Source of the DNA: a virus
Virus record (IMG/VR): IMGVR_UViG_3300046724_000403
Location: 1 to 26,579 of that record
DNA: 26,579 nucleotides
Strand: one strand, 5' to 3'
Shown here: positions 7,072-14,987 of the stretch, one piece after another
Layout: each line of letters starts with the position of its first letter
Numbering within the stretch: the first letter of the stretch is position 1
Made by a program: the position numbers and the translations under genes
Notes under the pieces: model-generated
What the model saw: the letters and a program-made list of their open reading frames with translations, nothing else
The model's database searches: none
Told to the model about the DNA's origin: nothing

Positions 7072-7891
7072 CGAGGCGGAGACCCAGAGCGAACGCCGGC
7101 AGCGCCAGCGCGCCGAGGAGGACGCCCGCGCCGATGCGGCGTTCCGCCGGGCGCACAACGCGCAGCGCAGCTACGGCGCGGCGTTGCGCGGCTACGCCAA
7201 GCAGATCGCCCACATCGTCCGCTACCACGCCGAGGGCGACCCCCTGGTGGTGCCGCCGGAGAAGCTGCCGCACCTCGTCGAGGCGCTGCGGCGCTACCGC
7301 CTCGGCACGCTGCCGTGGGCGCGCGCCACCGGCTGGCGGATGCTGCTCGAGGTCAACCAGCGCAATCTGACGGCATGGCGCAAACACGCCGCGGCGATGT
7401 CGGCGGCGTTGCGTGCGGAGCTGGCCAGCGCGCCGATCGGCGAGGCGCTGGAGCGGCTGCTGGCACTGCAGGTGGGCCTTATCACCAGCCTGCCGACCGA
7501 CGCCGCGGAGCGCGTCCAGGAGGCCAGCACGGCGGCCTTGCTGAGCTCCGCGCGCTACGCCGAGCGGACGCCGGAGGTGGAGGCGGCGTTGGAGCGCGCC
7601 CACCCAAACGCCACCGAGGCATGGCTGCGGAACAGAGCGACGCTGATCGCCAGAACCGAAACAGCTCGTTCTGCAAGCGTGCTGGTGCAGGCGCGCGCCG
7701 AGCATATCGGCGCCGAGAGCTACACCTGGAAGACGGCATCTGACTGGAAGGTCAGGCCGTCGCATCGAAAACTTAACAACACAGTCCAACGGTGGGATAA
7801 TCCACCCTTGTCTGATCCTCCCGATTACCACGCACATCCAGGTCAGATTTTTAATTGCAGGTGCGTATCGTTACCAATCCTTCCTGAATGA
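7058..7891 (+). CDS. Mu F-like minor head protein
   Basis: The 277-aa protein is probably a minor capsid or head-morphogenesis protein packaged with the portal. Residues about 1-190 are helical, starting with an Arg/Glu-rich coiled region. The C-terminus shows the Phage_Mu_F signature: RTETARSASVLVQARAE, then DWKVRPSHRKLNN, and finally HPGQIFNCRCVSLPIL with the characteristic NCRC. The start at 7058 overlaps the previous gene. From about 7740 to the stop the base composition is visibly more AT-rich than the rest of the gene, and the last 21 bases overlap the converging HNH gene. This suggests the 3' end arrived together with the endonuclease. Confidence 0.85.
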   Translation: MLATDEAETQSERRQRQRAEEDARADAAFRRAHNAQRSYGAALRGYAKQIAHIVRYHAEGDPLVVPPEKLPHLVEALRRYRLGTLPWARATGWRMLLEVNQRNLTAWRKHAAAMSAALRAELASAPIGEALERLLALQVGLITSLPTDAAERVQEASTAALLSSARYAERTPEVEAALERAHPNATEAWLRNRATLIARTETARSASVLVQARAEHIGAESYTWKTASDWKVRPSHRKLNNTVQRWDNPPLSDPPDYHAHPGQIFNCRCVSLPILPE

Positions 7892-8395
7892 GCCGTGCAG
7901 GCGTTCTGCTGCCTCGCGTCGGGCTGCGGCTGCCTCCTCTAGAGTTGAGAACATGCCGAGATAATGCACGACGCCGTTGTGCGTGATCTTGGCGCGAAAA
8001 CGCCCATGTAGACACAGCACACCTTTAACCCCGCTTTTATTCGCACTGTATAGACGCGAATATTCAGCATTCTCTACTTTGGTTGCGACGCGTAAATTGC
8101 GGATCCAATTGTGCTGTCGGTTTGTGTCTTCGTGATCGATCAGATTAGGGACCGGTTCACCGTGGACGTATAGCCAAGCAAGGCGGTGCGCTCGATACCT
8201 CGTGTTCAATATGCTGATGCTGATATAGCCGTTGGTGTCGATCCGACCGGCTATCTCACCGGCAAATTTGGCGTTCCAGCCATCAGCAGTTGTGCCGGTC
8301 TTCGCGCGCTTGCGCCACCTGAACACACCCGTCACCGGGTCATAGTCCAGCAGCTGGTGCACCAGCTCGCGCGGCGGTAGTGGTTTGATAGCCAT
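7871..8395 (-). CDS. HNH homing endonuclease with AP2 DNA-binding domain
   Basis: The 174-aa protein would cut DNA at a specific site to spread its own gene. The HNH nuclease part (about residues 45-105) has YRAHRLAWLYVHGEP followed by LIDHEDTNRQHNWIRNLR, the usual HNH_3 pattern with catalytic histidine and asparagines. The C-terminal AP2-type domain (about residues 118-170) begins NKSGVKGVLCLHGRFRAK and continues with YLGMFSTLEEAAAARREA. The ATG at 8395 has GAGAGG 8 nt upstream; a GTG at 8398 is an alternative. The gene points against its neighbours, is more AT-rich than they are, and converges with the Mu-F-like gene, all typical of a freestanding mobile endonuclease. Confidence 0.9.
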   Translation of the reverse strand: MAIKPLPPRELVHQLLDYDPVTGVFRWRKRAKTGTTADGWNAKFAGEIAGRIDTNGYISISILNTRYRAHRLAWLYVHGEPVPNLIDHEDTNRQHNWIRNLRVATKVENAEYSRLYSANKSGVKGVLCLHGRFRAKITHNGVVHYLGMFSTLEEAAAARREAAERLHGSFRKDW

Positions 8396-8488
8396 CACGA
8401 GGTCCTCTCCTCGTTGTTGGTCAGGGTGGCTCGGCGCGGTTCAGGCGCCGGGTTGCCCGCACTCTATACCCAAAAGGGAGAAACAGTC

Positions 8489-8932
8489 ATGGCAACACTT
8501 GAAGTCGCCCAGCCGTTCAGCGTGCGGCTCGATCCGATCCCGATGGACGCCGAGGTGCTTCCAGGCGCACGCGGTCCGACCGATCCGACCGTCTATCAGT
8601 TCCCGACGCCGGGCACCTATTCGGACGTGCCGGACGAGGTCGCCCAACACGCCTACACACAGCCCAATCTGGTGGGCTACGAGGCGCCACCGTTCAGCCT
8701 GCAGCCGGCGGACACCGTGGTGATGCAGCCGGACCCGGAGCCGCCACCCACCGGTGACGAGGCGCTGGACGCGCTGTCGACCGACCAGCGCGAAGAGATC
8801 GTGCAGCAGCGCCGCACCGGCCAGCGTCGCCCCGAGTATGGCGCGCGGTCAGACCGGCAGCAGCGCGCCGACCAGACCGCCGAGCACGCCCGCGCGGCCG
8901 AAGAGCAGCAGCGGCCAACCCGCGAGGCATAG
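8489..8932 (+). CDS. Hypothetical disordered head-region protein, 147 aa
   Basis: The protein starts MATLEVAQPFSVRLDP; AAGGGAGAAA upstream fixes the start. The N-terminal half is proline-rich (GPTDPTVYQFPTPGTYSDV), and the C-terminal half is a charged, Gln/Arg-rich, probably coiled segment (RTGQRRPEYGARSDRQQRAD). It resembles a small scaffold or linker protein only in composition. It restarts the rightward head genes after the HNH insertion. No family recognised. Confidence 0.75.
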   Translation: MATLEVAQPFSVRLDPIPMDAEVLPGARGPTDPTVYQFPTPGTYSDVPDEVAQHAYTQPNLVGYEAPPFSLQPADTVVMQPDPEPPPTGDEALDALSTDQREEIVQQRRTGQRRPEYGARSDRQQRADQTAEHARAAEEQQRPTREA

Positions 8933-8935
8933 GCC

Positions 8936-9172
8936 ATGCCGCTGACCGCCAAAGGCTCCAAAGTCATGGCAAACATGAAGGAGCAATATGGCGAAGAAAA
9001 GGGCGAAGAGGTCTTCTATGCCTCCAAGAATAAAGGCACCATTAAGGGTGTCGACAATACACCATCGATGGAAAACCCCCGCGACCACACGTGGCCGGTG
9101 GCGCTGCCGGGCGATACGATCCTGCAGATCGACGTCTATCGTTCCGGCCGCGTGAAGATCACGAGACGGTAA
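8936..9172 (+). CDS. Small conserved phage head-region protein, 78 aa
   Basis: The protein starts MPLTAKGSKVMANMKEQYG. Its first 38 residues contain KGEEVFYASKNKGTIKGVD, a pattern I recognise from short uncharacterised phage proteins found near DUF2213 genes, where it may be a helix-hairpin packing unit. The second half is beta-like (WPVALPGDTILQIDVYRSG). The stop overlaps the ATG of the polyvalent protein (TAATG), so the two are probably translated together. Confidence 0.7.
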   Translation: MPLTAKGSKVMANMKEQYGEEKGEEVFYASKNKGTIKGVDNTPSMENPRDHTWPVALPGDTILQIDVYRSGRVKITRR

Positions 9173-12100
9173 TGGAGTGGGCCACCATCACCCGGCTGTC
9201 GCCGCACTGCGACGAGACTGCCGAGGGCTATCGTATATACAGAGATGTGCCGATCGCGCGCACCGGCACGCAGATCTACTGGGAGAACGAAGTGCCGCCG
9301 CTGCAGGGCGACGTCGGCGGCAGGGTGCATGTTGAACGCGATGCCGCGGAGGTGTTCAACCCCGACAGCATCCGTTCGTTTGAAGGCAAGCCGCTGGTGG
9401 ACGATCATCCCTGGGAGCCGGTAGGCCCGGACAACTGGGACAATCTGGCGGTCGGCTACGTGGTCAACCCGCGCCGCGGCCAGGGGGTGCACGACGATCT
9501 GCTGCTGGCCGATCTGGTGTTCACCACCCGGCGCGGCATCGACGCGGTGAAGCGCGGCAAGCGGGCGATCAGCGTCGGCTACAACGCAGCCTATGAACAG
9601 ACCGCACCAGGGCTTGGCCGGCAGAGAAGTATCTTTTGCAACCATGTTGCCCTGGTGGACGAAGGCCGTTGCGGCGCGCGCTGCAGCATCATGGATGGCC
9701 GCACGGTCTACAATTACGACGCGGCATGGAATGAAGCGGAGCACCCGCGCGGCCAGCCAGAGAATGCCGGGCAGTTTGCCGAAGGCGGTGGCGGCGGGGC
9801 CGCAAAAACCAAAACCGGCCGTAAGAGCAAGGGCGCCGCATTCGTTTCGCCATCACTGGCTGAGCATCTCGACTTCCCGCAGGCGATCGCCGGGCTGAAG
9901 TCAAATCGCCAGCGCATCCTGGAGCAGGCGGCGCGCGAGATCGACCAGGGTCTCAAGCTGCGCTCACATAACATCGCAGCTGTCGGCGCATGGTCGGACG
10001 GCGCCGAGAACTCGATCATGAGCGAGATCGATGGCGGAACGTTTGAGGAGTTGAGCGTTGCCGCTGCGATGAAGGCGCATCTTGCCGAGCAGAAGGACGC
10101 CCTGGTGTTCCAGGACGATCCCAACGGCGATAAGTTCCTGTATAGCTTCCATGCCGCTGGCGACCTTGAGGAGATCCACAACAACCTGCTCGATGACGGT
10201 ATTGAGTTCCACACTGTCGTCCCCACCAAGGATGGCGCCACGGTCTATGTGGCCGATATGTCGGGAGATGCGAAAGATGCCGTTGCCAAAGGTGCTCAGC
10301 GTTATCATTCGAAAGTCACGGTCGACCAAGGACAAGCCAAGTTCATCGGGCCCGAAAACCAAGGTGGCACCGACGCCGAATACCGCGCGCGATCGCGCGC
10401 CGCCTACGAAGGAATCATTCGAAGCTCTGGGGTTCGAGGTGCGGACACCCTCTGGCAAAGGATATATAATACCTACGGGGCGACGCTTCACGGAGTAGGC
10501 GACGGCTGGACCGCCGACGTTGACTACGGTTGGCGCGAAGACATCGACTGGGATGACGACTGGGAAGAGGCCAAGCACCCGCGCGGCCAGCCGGAGAACA
10601 AGGGGGAATTCGCCAAAGGCGGGGGCGGCGGCGGATCCGGCGGCGGCAAGCGGGAATCGTTCGGCAAGAGCTACGTGCGCGCCGGTGAGACCGGCGAGAA
10701 GACCGCGGCCGGGGTTAAGGCGGAAGGCGGCAAGCAGGCCAAGGAGGCGGTCAACAAGATCGCCGGCAAGGCGTTCAAAACGATCAAGGGCGCGTTGGGT
10801 GCCGAGGACTATGAAATTGTCCACGAGCATTTCAAGGCCGCCAAATCCAAACCCAAAGAACGCGCCAAAATCGGAGGGTATCTGAGGCAGATGGCCAAGG
10901 CGGGCAAGAATCTGGCCAAGGCGCATTTGAAAGAAGAGGCGCACCACGCCAAGCACGCGGTGGGTGCGCTGCGCGCACTGGCCACCGGCAACAAGCCGAC
11001 CAAGCAACAGGCCATGGGGCTGTTCTCCTACGGCGCGCGGGCGCTGATGATCACCGGCTCGATGGCGCTGGGTGATCCGACCGGCCACTCGGGGGCGCTG
11101 GCCGCGACGTTCGCCGAAGACGCGGTGCACCACGTGCTGCTCGAGCATGCGGTGAAGCTGTTCGTGGGTGGCGGGTTCGGCATGATCAAGGGCGCTGTCG
11201 CCAAGCCGGAGCGCGACGCAGACCCAGGCTGGCGCCCGGATCAGTCAGACGACGAGCCAAAGGACGGCGACCCACCGGACGGTGATGAGTCTGACGATCC
11301 CGAGGAGATGAGCGACGAGGACGCCGCGCTGCTGCAGAAGTTCTTGGAGTGTCTGGCGGATACCGTCGAGGACATGACCGAGGAGGACGCCGTGCGCGTC
11401 CTGGCGCAGGGCGAGACGCCGGACGAGGACGAGGACGAGGGCGACGACGACGACGATGACGGCGAGCCCCAGGCCAAAGGCGGGGAGTCCGACGACGAGA
11501 CCCGCGACGTCGACCCTTGGTGGACCAGGGACATCGACTGGGATCCGGCGGAGCATCCGCGCGAGCCGGAGGGTGCGGCGGCGAGCAAAGGAGGCGAGTT
11601 CACCAAGGGTGCGGGCGCCAGTGCCGCACGGATGGCGGAGATCCGCGGCAAGAACAACGAGGCGAAAGCAAGCGAACGCGAGGGCAAGGCGAAACAACGC
11701 GAGGCCAAGGCGGCTGCCGCGGAAGCGAAGGCGGCATCGTTCAAGGAGCCGACGATTCCACGATCGAAGGAGGAGCCCTACGCCATCTCGACGCGGTTGC
11801 CATCCGAACCGCAACAAAAGAAAACCGGGGTCGACCCGCACAAGACCGCGTCGCTGCTGGTCGATTACGAGTCGACCCATCATCCCGAGGTGCAGGAGTG
11901 GTTGCAGAAGACCAGTGATCTGCTGGTCGGCAACACGCTCTACAATCGCGGCCTCGACAAGGATAAAAAGAAGAAGCCACCCCTGCCCTATGTCGGAATG
12001 CCGCCGGGGCCAGCCGACGAAACACCGCGCGAAGCGACCGAGCGATTCATTAACTTCGCCAAAGACAACATTCTGTCGATCTACCATGCGGTGCCGACGG

Positions 12101-13185
12101 AATGGCGCCACCGCGCGTCGCTCTGGTATGACGGCGCCAATGCGGTGGCCCATAAATGGGCGAAGGACTACGACAAAACGCCACAGCAAATTGCTGGTGT
12201 GATCGCTGCACAGTCACCCAAAAAGGATTGGTTCCAGAACGTCGAAGTGGCCAAGCGCATTATAGAATACAACAGCGAGAAGATGCGTGGCACGGCGTTC
12301 AACGACAAGGCTGCCGAGCGGCTGGATGCATTTATTGCCGCCCGCAAGAAGCCGCAGGACCGGTTGCTGTATAGCGCGCTGCGCGACAAGCTGCGCAACC
12401 CGGATGGGTCGTGGATGACGCTGGGGGAATTAACCGATCCGATTGAGCGCGCTGCCTTCATCAGCATGTATGATCAGGCCAACACCGATCTGCACTACAA
12501 GGAGCTCTCGCCGGAAGGTAAGTATGGCGATTTCGTGCGCAACAAGGATGTAGAACCCGAGGAGGCCGAAGAGGGCAAGAAGGCGAAGCCCGGCAAGATG
12601 GGTGATCCCACGGTGCTGGTCTGGCCGGTGATGGAAAACATCGCCAAGGGACTGCGGATCCTCGATGACGGGTCGGTGGAGAATATCTCAGCCAACCTGG
12701 GCGACGCGCACAAGGTGCGTAATTTTTTCATGAATATCATGTATCCGATGTCGAAGGGTGGCCATATCACTGCGGACACCCATGCGATTGCCGGGGCGTT
12801 CATGCGTCCACTCGGACAGAACGATCCGGAAGTGCTGGTCGGCCTGGGCAACGCCTCGCCGAGCAACAACACGCACGGTCTGGGTGGCACCTATCCAATC
12901 ATCGCGGAGGCCTACCGCCGGGCCGCAGCTGAGGTGAGCAAGGAGGGCGAAGAGATCCTGGCGCGGCAGATGCAATCGATCGTCTGGGAGGGGCTGCGCG
13001 GGCTGTTCTCGCCGGAGGCGAAGCGCAACAAGAACCTGCGCCAGGACGTCGACAACGTCTGGCGCAAGCACATGGCGGATCCGGAAAAGTTCACCGCCGA
13101 CATGGCGCGCAAGGCGATCATGCGGATCGCCAACCCCGAAACCGGCGCGCCGCGCACACCGAAGTGGTATGCGCGGACGGCTTAA
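9172..13185 (+). CDS. Giant polyvalent protein with N-terminal DUF2213 domain
   Basis: The 1337-aa protein has modules joined by a repeated linker. Residues about 1-185 are DUF2213-like (KPLVDDHPWEPVGPDNWD, then KRGKRAISVGYNAAYEQ and NHVALVDEGRCG), a domain found at the position of prohead proteases. Linkers of the form EHPRGQPEN...QF + polyglycine occur near 186-210, 464-490 and 790-815. Between them are an alpha/beta module (about 225-455), a Lys/Ala-rich helical module (about 500-680) and a very acidic stretch (about 690-785). Residues about 895-1337 form a large domain with IAGVIAAQSPKKDWFQNVEV (about 1005) and KVRNFFMN...ITADTHAIAGA (K1181, D1202), which resembles DNA-glycosylase HhH-GPD elements. 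The protein is probably incorporated in the head and perhaps delivered with DNA; function is inferred. Confidence 0.8.
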   Translation: MEWATITRLSPHCDETAEGYRIYRDVPIARTGTQIYWENEVPPLQGDVGGRVHVERDAAEVFNPDSIRSFEGKPLVDDHPWEPVGPDNWDNLAVGYVVNPRRGQGVHDDLLLADLVFTTRRGIDAVKRGKRAISVGYNAAYEQTAPGLGRQRSIFCNHVALVDEGRCGARCSIMDGRTVYNYDAAWNEAEHPRGQPENAGQFAEGGGGGAAKTKTGRKSKGAAFVSPSLAEHLDFPQAIAGLKSNRQRILEQAAREIDQGLKLRSHNIAAVGAWSDGAENSIMSEIDGGTFEELSVAAAMKAHLAEQKDALVFQDDPNGDKFLYSFHAAGDLEEIHNNLLDDGIEFHTVVPTKDGATVYVADMSGDAKDAVAKGAQRYHSKVTVDQGQAKFIGPENQGGTDAEYRARSRAAYEGIIRSSGVRGADTLWQRIYNTYGATLHGVGDGWTADVDYGWREDIDWDDDWEEAKHPRGQPENKGEFAKGGGGGGSGGGKRESFGKSYVRAGETGEKTAAGVKAEGGKQAKEAVNKIAGKAFKTIKGALGAEDYEIVHEHFKAAKSKPKERAKIGGYLRQMAKAGKNLAKAHLKEEAHHAKHAVGALRALATGNKPTKQQAMGLFSYGARALMITGSMALGDPTGHSGALAATFAEDAVHHVLLEHAVKLFVGGGFGMIKGAVAKPERDADPGWRPDQSDDEPKDGDPPDGDESDDPEEMSDEDAALLQKFLECLADTVEDMTEEDAVRVLAQGETPDEDEDEGDDDDDDGEPQAKGGESDDETRDVDPWWTRDIDWDPAEHPREPEGAAASKGGEFTKGAGASAARMAEIRGKNNEAKASEREGKAKQREAKAAAAEAKAASFKEPTIPRSKEEPYAISTRLPSEPQQKKTGVDPHKTASLLVDYESTHHPEVQEWLQKTSDLLVGNTLYNRGLDKDKKKKPPLPYVGMPPGPADETPREATERFINFAKDNILSIYHAVPTEWRHRASLWYDGANAVAHKWAKDYDKTPQQIAGVIAAQSPKKDWFQNVEVAKRIIEYNSEKMRGTAFNDKAAERLDAFIAARKKPQDRLLYSALRDKLRNPDGSWMTLGELTDPIERAAFISMYDQANTDLHYKELSPEGKYGDFVRNKDVEPEEAEEGKKAKPGKMGDPTVLVWPVMENIAKGLRILDDGSVENISANLGDAHKVRNFFMNIMYPMSKGGHITADTHAIAGAFMRPLGQNDPEVLVGLGNASPSNNTHGLGGTYPIIAEAYRRAAAEVSKEGEEILARQMQSIVWEGLRGLFSPEAKRNKNLRQDVDNVWRKHMADPEKFTADMARKAIMRIANPETGAPRTPKWYARTA
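9718..9801 (+). repeat. HPR-type linker repeat 1 in the polyvalent protein
   Basis: This copy encodes DAAWNEAEHPRGQPENAGQF followed by AEGGGGG. Copies 2 and 3 share W..AxHPR....(G)xF and the glycine run. It marks the boundary between the DUF2213 domain and the second module. Confidence 0.75.
10543..10641 (+). repeat. HPR-type linker repeat 2 in the polyvalent protein
   Basis: This copy encodes DIDWDDDWEEAKHPRGQPEN followed by KGEFAKGGGGGG. The HPRGQPEN core is identical to copy 1, so the linker was duplicated as a unit. It separates the second and third modules. Confidence 0.75.
11518..11628 (+). repeat. HPR-type linker repeat 3 in the polyvalent protein
   Basis: This copy encodes WWTRDIDWDPAEHPREPEGA followed by AASKGGEFTKGAGAS. 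It is diverged but keeps DIDWD, EHPR and the (G)EFTKG end. It follows the acidic stretch and precedes a Lys/Ala/Glu coiled segment and the C-terminal domain. Confidence 0.65.
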
Positions 13186-13385
13186 CGGCCGGCGCGTTCG
13201 CGCTCCAGGGCATCATAGTCGCGCAGGGATTCCGGCAAGCTGGCCTCGTCTTCGGCAGTCCAGTCGTAGTCGTCCATACCGAATGTCGCCATCGCGATGT
13301 AGTTCGCGCGGGTGAGCTGCTGCCCGTTGTCACGGAGCCATGTTAGCGTTGGGCTGTTTTTGATCTCGGCTTCGGTCACTGCCAT
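13182..13385 (-). CDS. Hypothetical small protein, 67 aa
   Basis: The protein starts MAVTEAEIKNSPTLTWLRDN and is acidic and helical with several aromatic residues. AAGGAG upstream sets the start. It is the last gene of the central leftward cluster and its stop codon overlaps the polyvalent protein's stop on the other strand by three bases (complementary TAAs at 13182-13185), so there is no room for a classical terminator between the converging genes. Function unknown. Confidence 0.7.
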   Translation of the reverse strand: MAVTEAEIKNSPTLTWLRDNGQQLTRANYIAMATFGMDDYDWTAEDEASLPESLRDYDALERERAGR

Positions 13386-13386
13386 G

Positions 13387-13704
13387 TCAGTCTCCTTCGA
13401 ATCTCCAGCCGTCGGTGCCGTGCAGGGCCCGTTTCCAGGCCACCTGACGGCTCAGCCCCAGGGCCCTTGCTGCCGCCCCGGCTGACGGGTAGCGCCCGTC
13501 TGGGGTCACCACAGCCCTGGCCTGGGCGTGATTGCCGGCGATGGTGTCCTGCTGGTTGATCCAGTCCTTAGCCTCCTGCACGGAGGTGAGGAAGGGCCGC
13601 GCCGGGCCCTTCGATAGCCGGCCGCCGATCGCATACAGCGGGCGGCCGGTGTCCGCGTGGGTAACGTCGGTGCGGACGATGGAACAGCTTTTGTAGGTGA
13701 TCAT
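13387..13704 (-). CDS. Small protein with C-terminal HTH-like segment, 105 aa
   Basis: The N-terminal 70 residues (MITYKSCSIVRTDVTHADTG and following) read as a beta-rich unit. The C-terminal 35 residues, PSAGAAARALGLSRQVAWKR then ALHGTDGWRFEGD, match the small HTH found at the ends of NUMOD-type modules and some homing endonucleases. A GGAGGAG ribosome site and an ATGA overlap with the gene upstream fix the start. It may bind DNA. No nuclease motif is present, so it could be a remnant of an endonuclease or a small regulator. Confidence 0.65.
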   Translation of the reverse strand: MITYKSCSIVRTDVTHADTGRPLYAIGGRLSKGPARPFLTSVQEAKDWINQQDTIAGNHAQARAVVTPDGRYPSAGAAARALGLSRQVAWKRALHGTDGWRFEGD

Positions 13705-13886
13705 TGGTGCTCCTCCAGGCGCTCGAGCAGATCGGCGACCGCCTCGTCCGCGGTCGCCCCGCGGCCGACGATCTGGCAGCTTGGATGAGCGTCTTCGGCG
13801 CCGTCATAGCTGTCGTCGTCGATCGCATAGAACCGGTCCGCGCGCGGCGCGAACCCGGTGTTGTCTTCCTCGACTCGGATCTTCAT
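13701..13886 (-). CDS. HicB-like small protein, 61 aa
   Basis: The protein starts MKIRVEEDNTGFAPRADRFY. The pattern FYAIDDDSYDGAEDAHP followed by VGRGATADEAVADLLERLEE is reminiscent of the short beta-beta-alpha fold of HicB-type antitoxins (partial RNase H fold), and similar small phage proteins exist without a toxin partner. No HicA-like gene is adjacent. The start has GGAGAA seven nt upstream. Function uncertain. Confidence 0.6.
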   Translation of the reverse strand: MKIRVEEDNTGFAPRADRFYAIDDDSYDGAEDAHPSCQIVGRGATADEAVADLLERLEEHQ

Positions 13887-13887
13887 C

Positions 13888-14091
13888 TCAGTTCTCCAGT
13901 TTGGCGGCCAGCTTCTGCAGTTTGGCGGCGTCGCGCAGCCAGGGCTGGGCGGACGCGTTGTCCTGCCAGTTGGCGCGGAGGTGCTCTGCCTTTTCGTGGC
14001 AGATCTCGGCGACGATCTCGAGCAGACGCGCGAGGCTGGTTGCGTCGATGGTCTGCTCGATGACGTCGGCAGCGTCAGAAGGGATACTCAC
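13888..14091 (-). CDS. Hypothetical small helical protein, 67 aa, GTG start
   Basis: The frame can extend to an ATG at 14106, but the GTG at 14091 fits better: it overlaps the upstream stop as GTGA and has GGGAG eight nt ahead. The protein then begins SIPSDAADVIEQTIDATSLA after its first residue and is helical throughout, ending in AKLQKLAAKLEN, which could be a coiled coil. No family recognised. Confidence 0.6.
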   Translation of the reverse strand: MSIPSDAADVIEQTIDATSLARLLEIVAEICHEKAEHLRANWQDNASAQPWLRDAAKLQKLAAKLEN

Positions 14092-14294
14092 TGCACAAAC
14101 TCCCATCGACCTACGGTGTTGCCGTTGCTGTCGCGCAGGGGGCCGCAGTCCCGCGTGTCGGGCCCGATACCTTTGACGACGGCAGTGGCCAGCGTCACCA
14201 GGATGAGGGCGATCTCAGGCCCGGGGTGGGGCTCACCGTCGTCATCGCAGAATGCGGCGTTGTCGGTGTCGATGCTCAGGATGAACTGGGCCAT
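14088..14294 (-). CDS. Hypothetical small protein, 68 aa
   Basis: The protein starts MAQFILSIDTDNAAFCDDDG. GGAGG lies upstream and the ATG overlaps the upstream stop as TAATG. A beta strand, then an acidic DDDGEPHPGPE segment, then a hydrophobic helix (IALILVTLATAVVKGIG) follow. This N-terminal pattern (FxLSIxTDNAAF) recurs in small uncharacterised phage proteins. Function unknown. Confidence 0.65.
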   Translation of the reverse strand: MAQFILSIDTDNAAFCDDDGEPHPGPEIALILVTLATAVVKGIGPDTRDCGPLRDSNGNTVGRWEFVQ

Positions 14295-14488
14295 TACGCT
14301 GCCACCTCCAGGCCTTCGTTCTCGGCGCCGGCCAGGATGGCCAGGGCGTAGCGGGGCTCGACGGCGAAGCCGCCGCACCAGCGTTGCGCGGACGGGTCGA
14401 GGTTCTCCTCCAGCCAGTCGCGGCCTTCGGGGGTGACGCCGGACACGATCACGATCGAGCCGTGATCCTGCAGTTGAATGTCGAACAT
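14294..14488 (-). CDS. Hypothetical small protein, 64 aa
   Basis: The protein starts MFDIQLQDHGSIVIVSGVTP. AAGGAGT upstream and a TGATG overlap with the next gene set the start. It reads as a beta hairpin followed by helices (PEGRDWLEENLD, and RYALAILAGAENEGL), with one GGFAVEPRY turn. Such proteins with the motif IVxxxTxxGxxWLxENL are common, uncharacterised phage and bacterial small proteins. Function unknown. Confidence 0.65.
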   Translation of the reverse strand: MFDIQLQDHGSIVIVSGVTPEGRDWLEENLDPSAQRWCGGFAVEPRYALAILAGAENEGLEVAA

Positions 14489-14688
14489 CAATTTGACTCC
14501 TTGCGAATGAGGATGCAGGCGCCCGGGTGATACCGAGCTTTGCTGCCATCGGTGAACTGGATCCGAACAAACTTTGTTACGGGGGTGGTGGAGACCGCGC
14601 GCACCGGATACTCGATGCCGCGGATCCTCACGACATCGCCGGGGACGATGTCGTGGGCCCATTTGTAGCCAGTGGTGCTGGGGGTCAT
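14488..14688 (-). CDS. Small beta-barrel-like protein, 66 aa
   Basis: The protein starts MTPSTTGYKWAHDIVPGDVV. The segment VPGDVVRIRGIEYPVRAVST then FVRIQFTDGSKARYHPG reads as a small SH3- or Hint-like beta barrel, common in short phage proteins. GGAGG upstream and an ATGA overlap fix the start. No catalytic residues of an intein are present. Function unknown. Confidence 0.65.
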   Translation of the reverse strand: MTPSTTGYKWAHDIVPGDVVRIRGIEYPVRAVSTTPVTKFVRIQFTDGSKARYHPGACILIRKESN

Positions 14689-14972
14689 GTGACGAACCTC
14701 CGGCCGGTGACGACGTTGACCAGGGTGACGCCAGGGCCATGCGCGGCTCGGGCCTCGGCCCGGTCTTCCGCGGTCAGCTTCGGCGGGTTGGCCCGGTAGG
14801 CCTTCAGGAAGGCGGTGTTCTGTCTGTCCCGCTCTGCGGCTGACTTGGTGAGGTCAACCGGGAAACCTTCGGCCAGGGCGGCCTCCAGCATGTCGTCGAA
14901 CGGCACGCGGCCGTTGGACTTCCAGGTCATCACGCCGTTGGCGAAGCTGGCGCTGGTGGCGAAATCTTTCAT
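14685..14972 (-). CDS. Hypothetical small protein, 95 aa
   Basis: The protein starts MKDFATSASFANGVMTWKSN. GAAAGGATC upstream fits a ribosome site. It contains WKSNGRVPFDDMLEAALAEG, then a charged helix (KSAAERDRQNTAFLKAYRAN), and ends with a beta-like VTLVNVVTGRRFVT. I have an impression of similar short phage proteins with the NGRxPFxDML pattern but know no function. Its stop overlaps the barrel-protein start. Confidence 0.65.
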   Translation of the reverse strand: MKDFATSASFANGVMTWKSNGRVPFDDMLEAALAEGFPVDLTKSAAERDRQNTAFLKAYRANPPKLTAEDRAEARAAHGPGVTLVNVVTGRRFVT

Positions 14973-14987
14973 CGAAGTGATCCTTTC

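Noticed and set aside
9964-11148. Long open frame (394 aa) antisense to the polyvalent gene
   Set aside because: Low-complexity, Arg/Gly/Leu-rich translation typical of the complement of GC-rich coding DNA; no ribosome site or domain, while the other strand codes a consistent protein.
13183-13185. Terminator between the polyvalent gene and the converging cluster
   Set aside because: The stop codons overlap and no hairpin with a U-tract is visible nearby.
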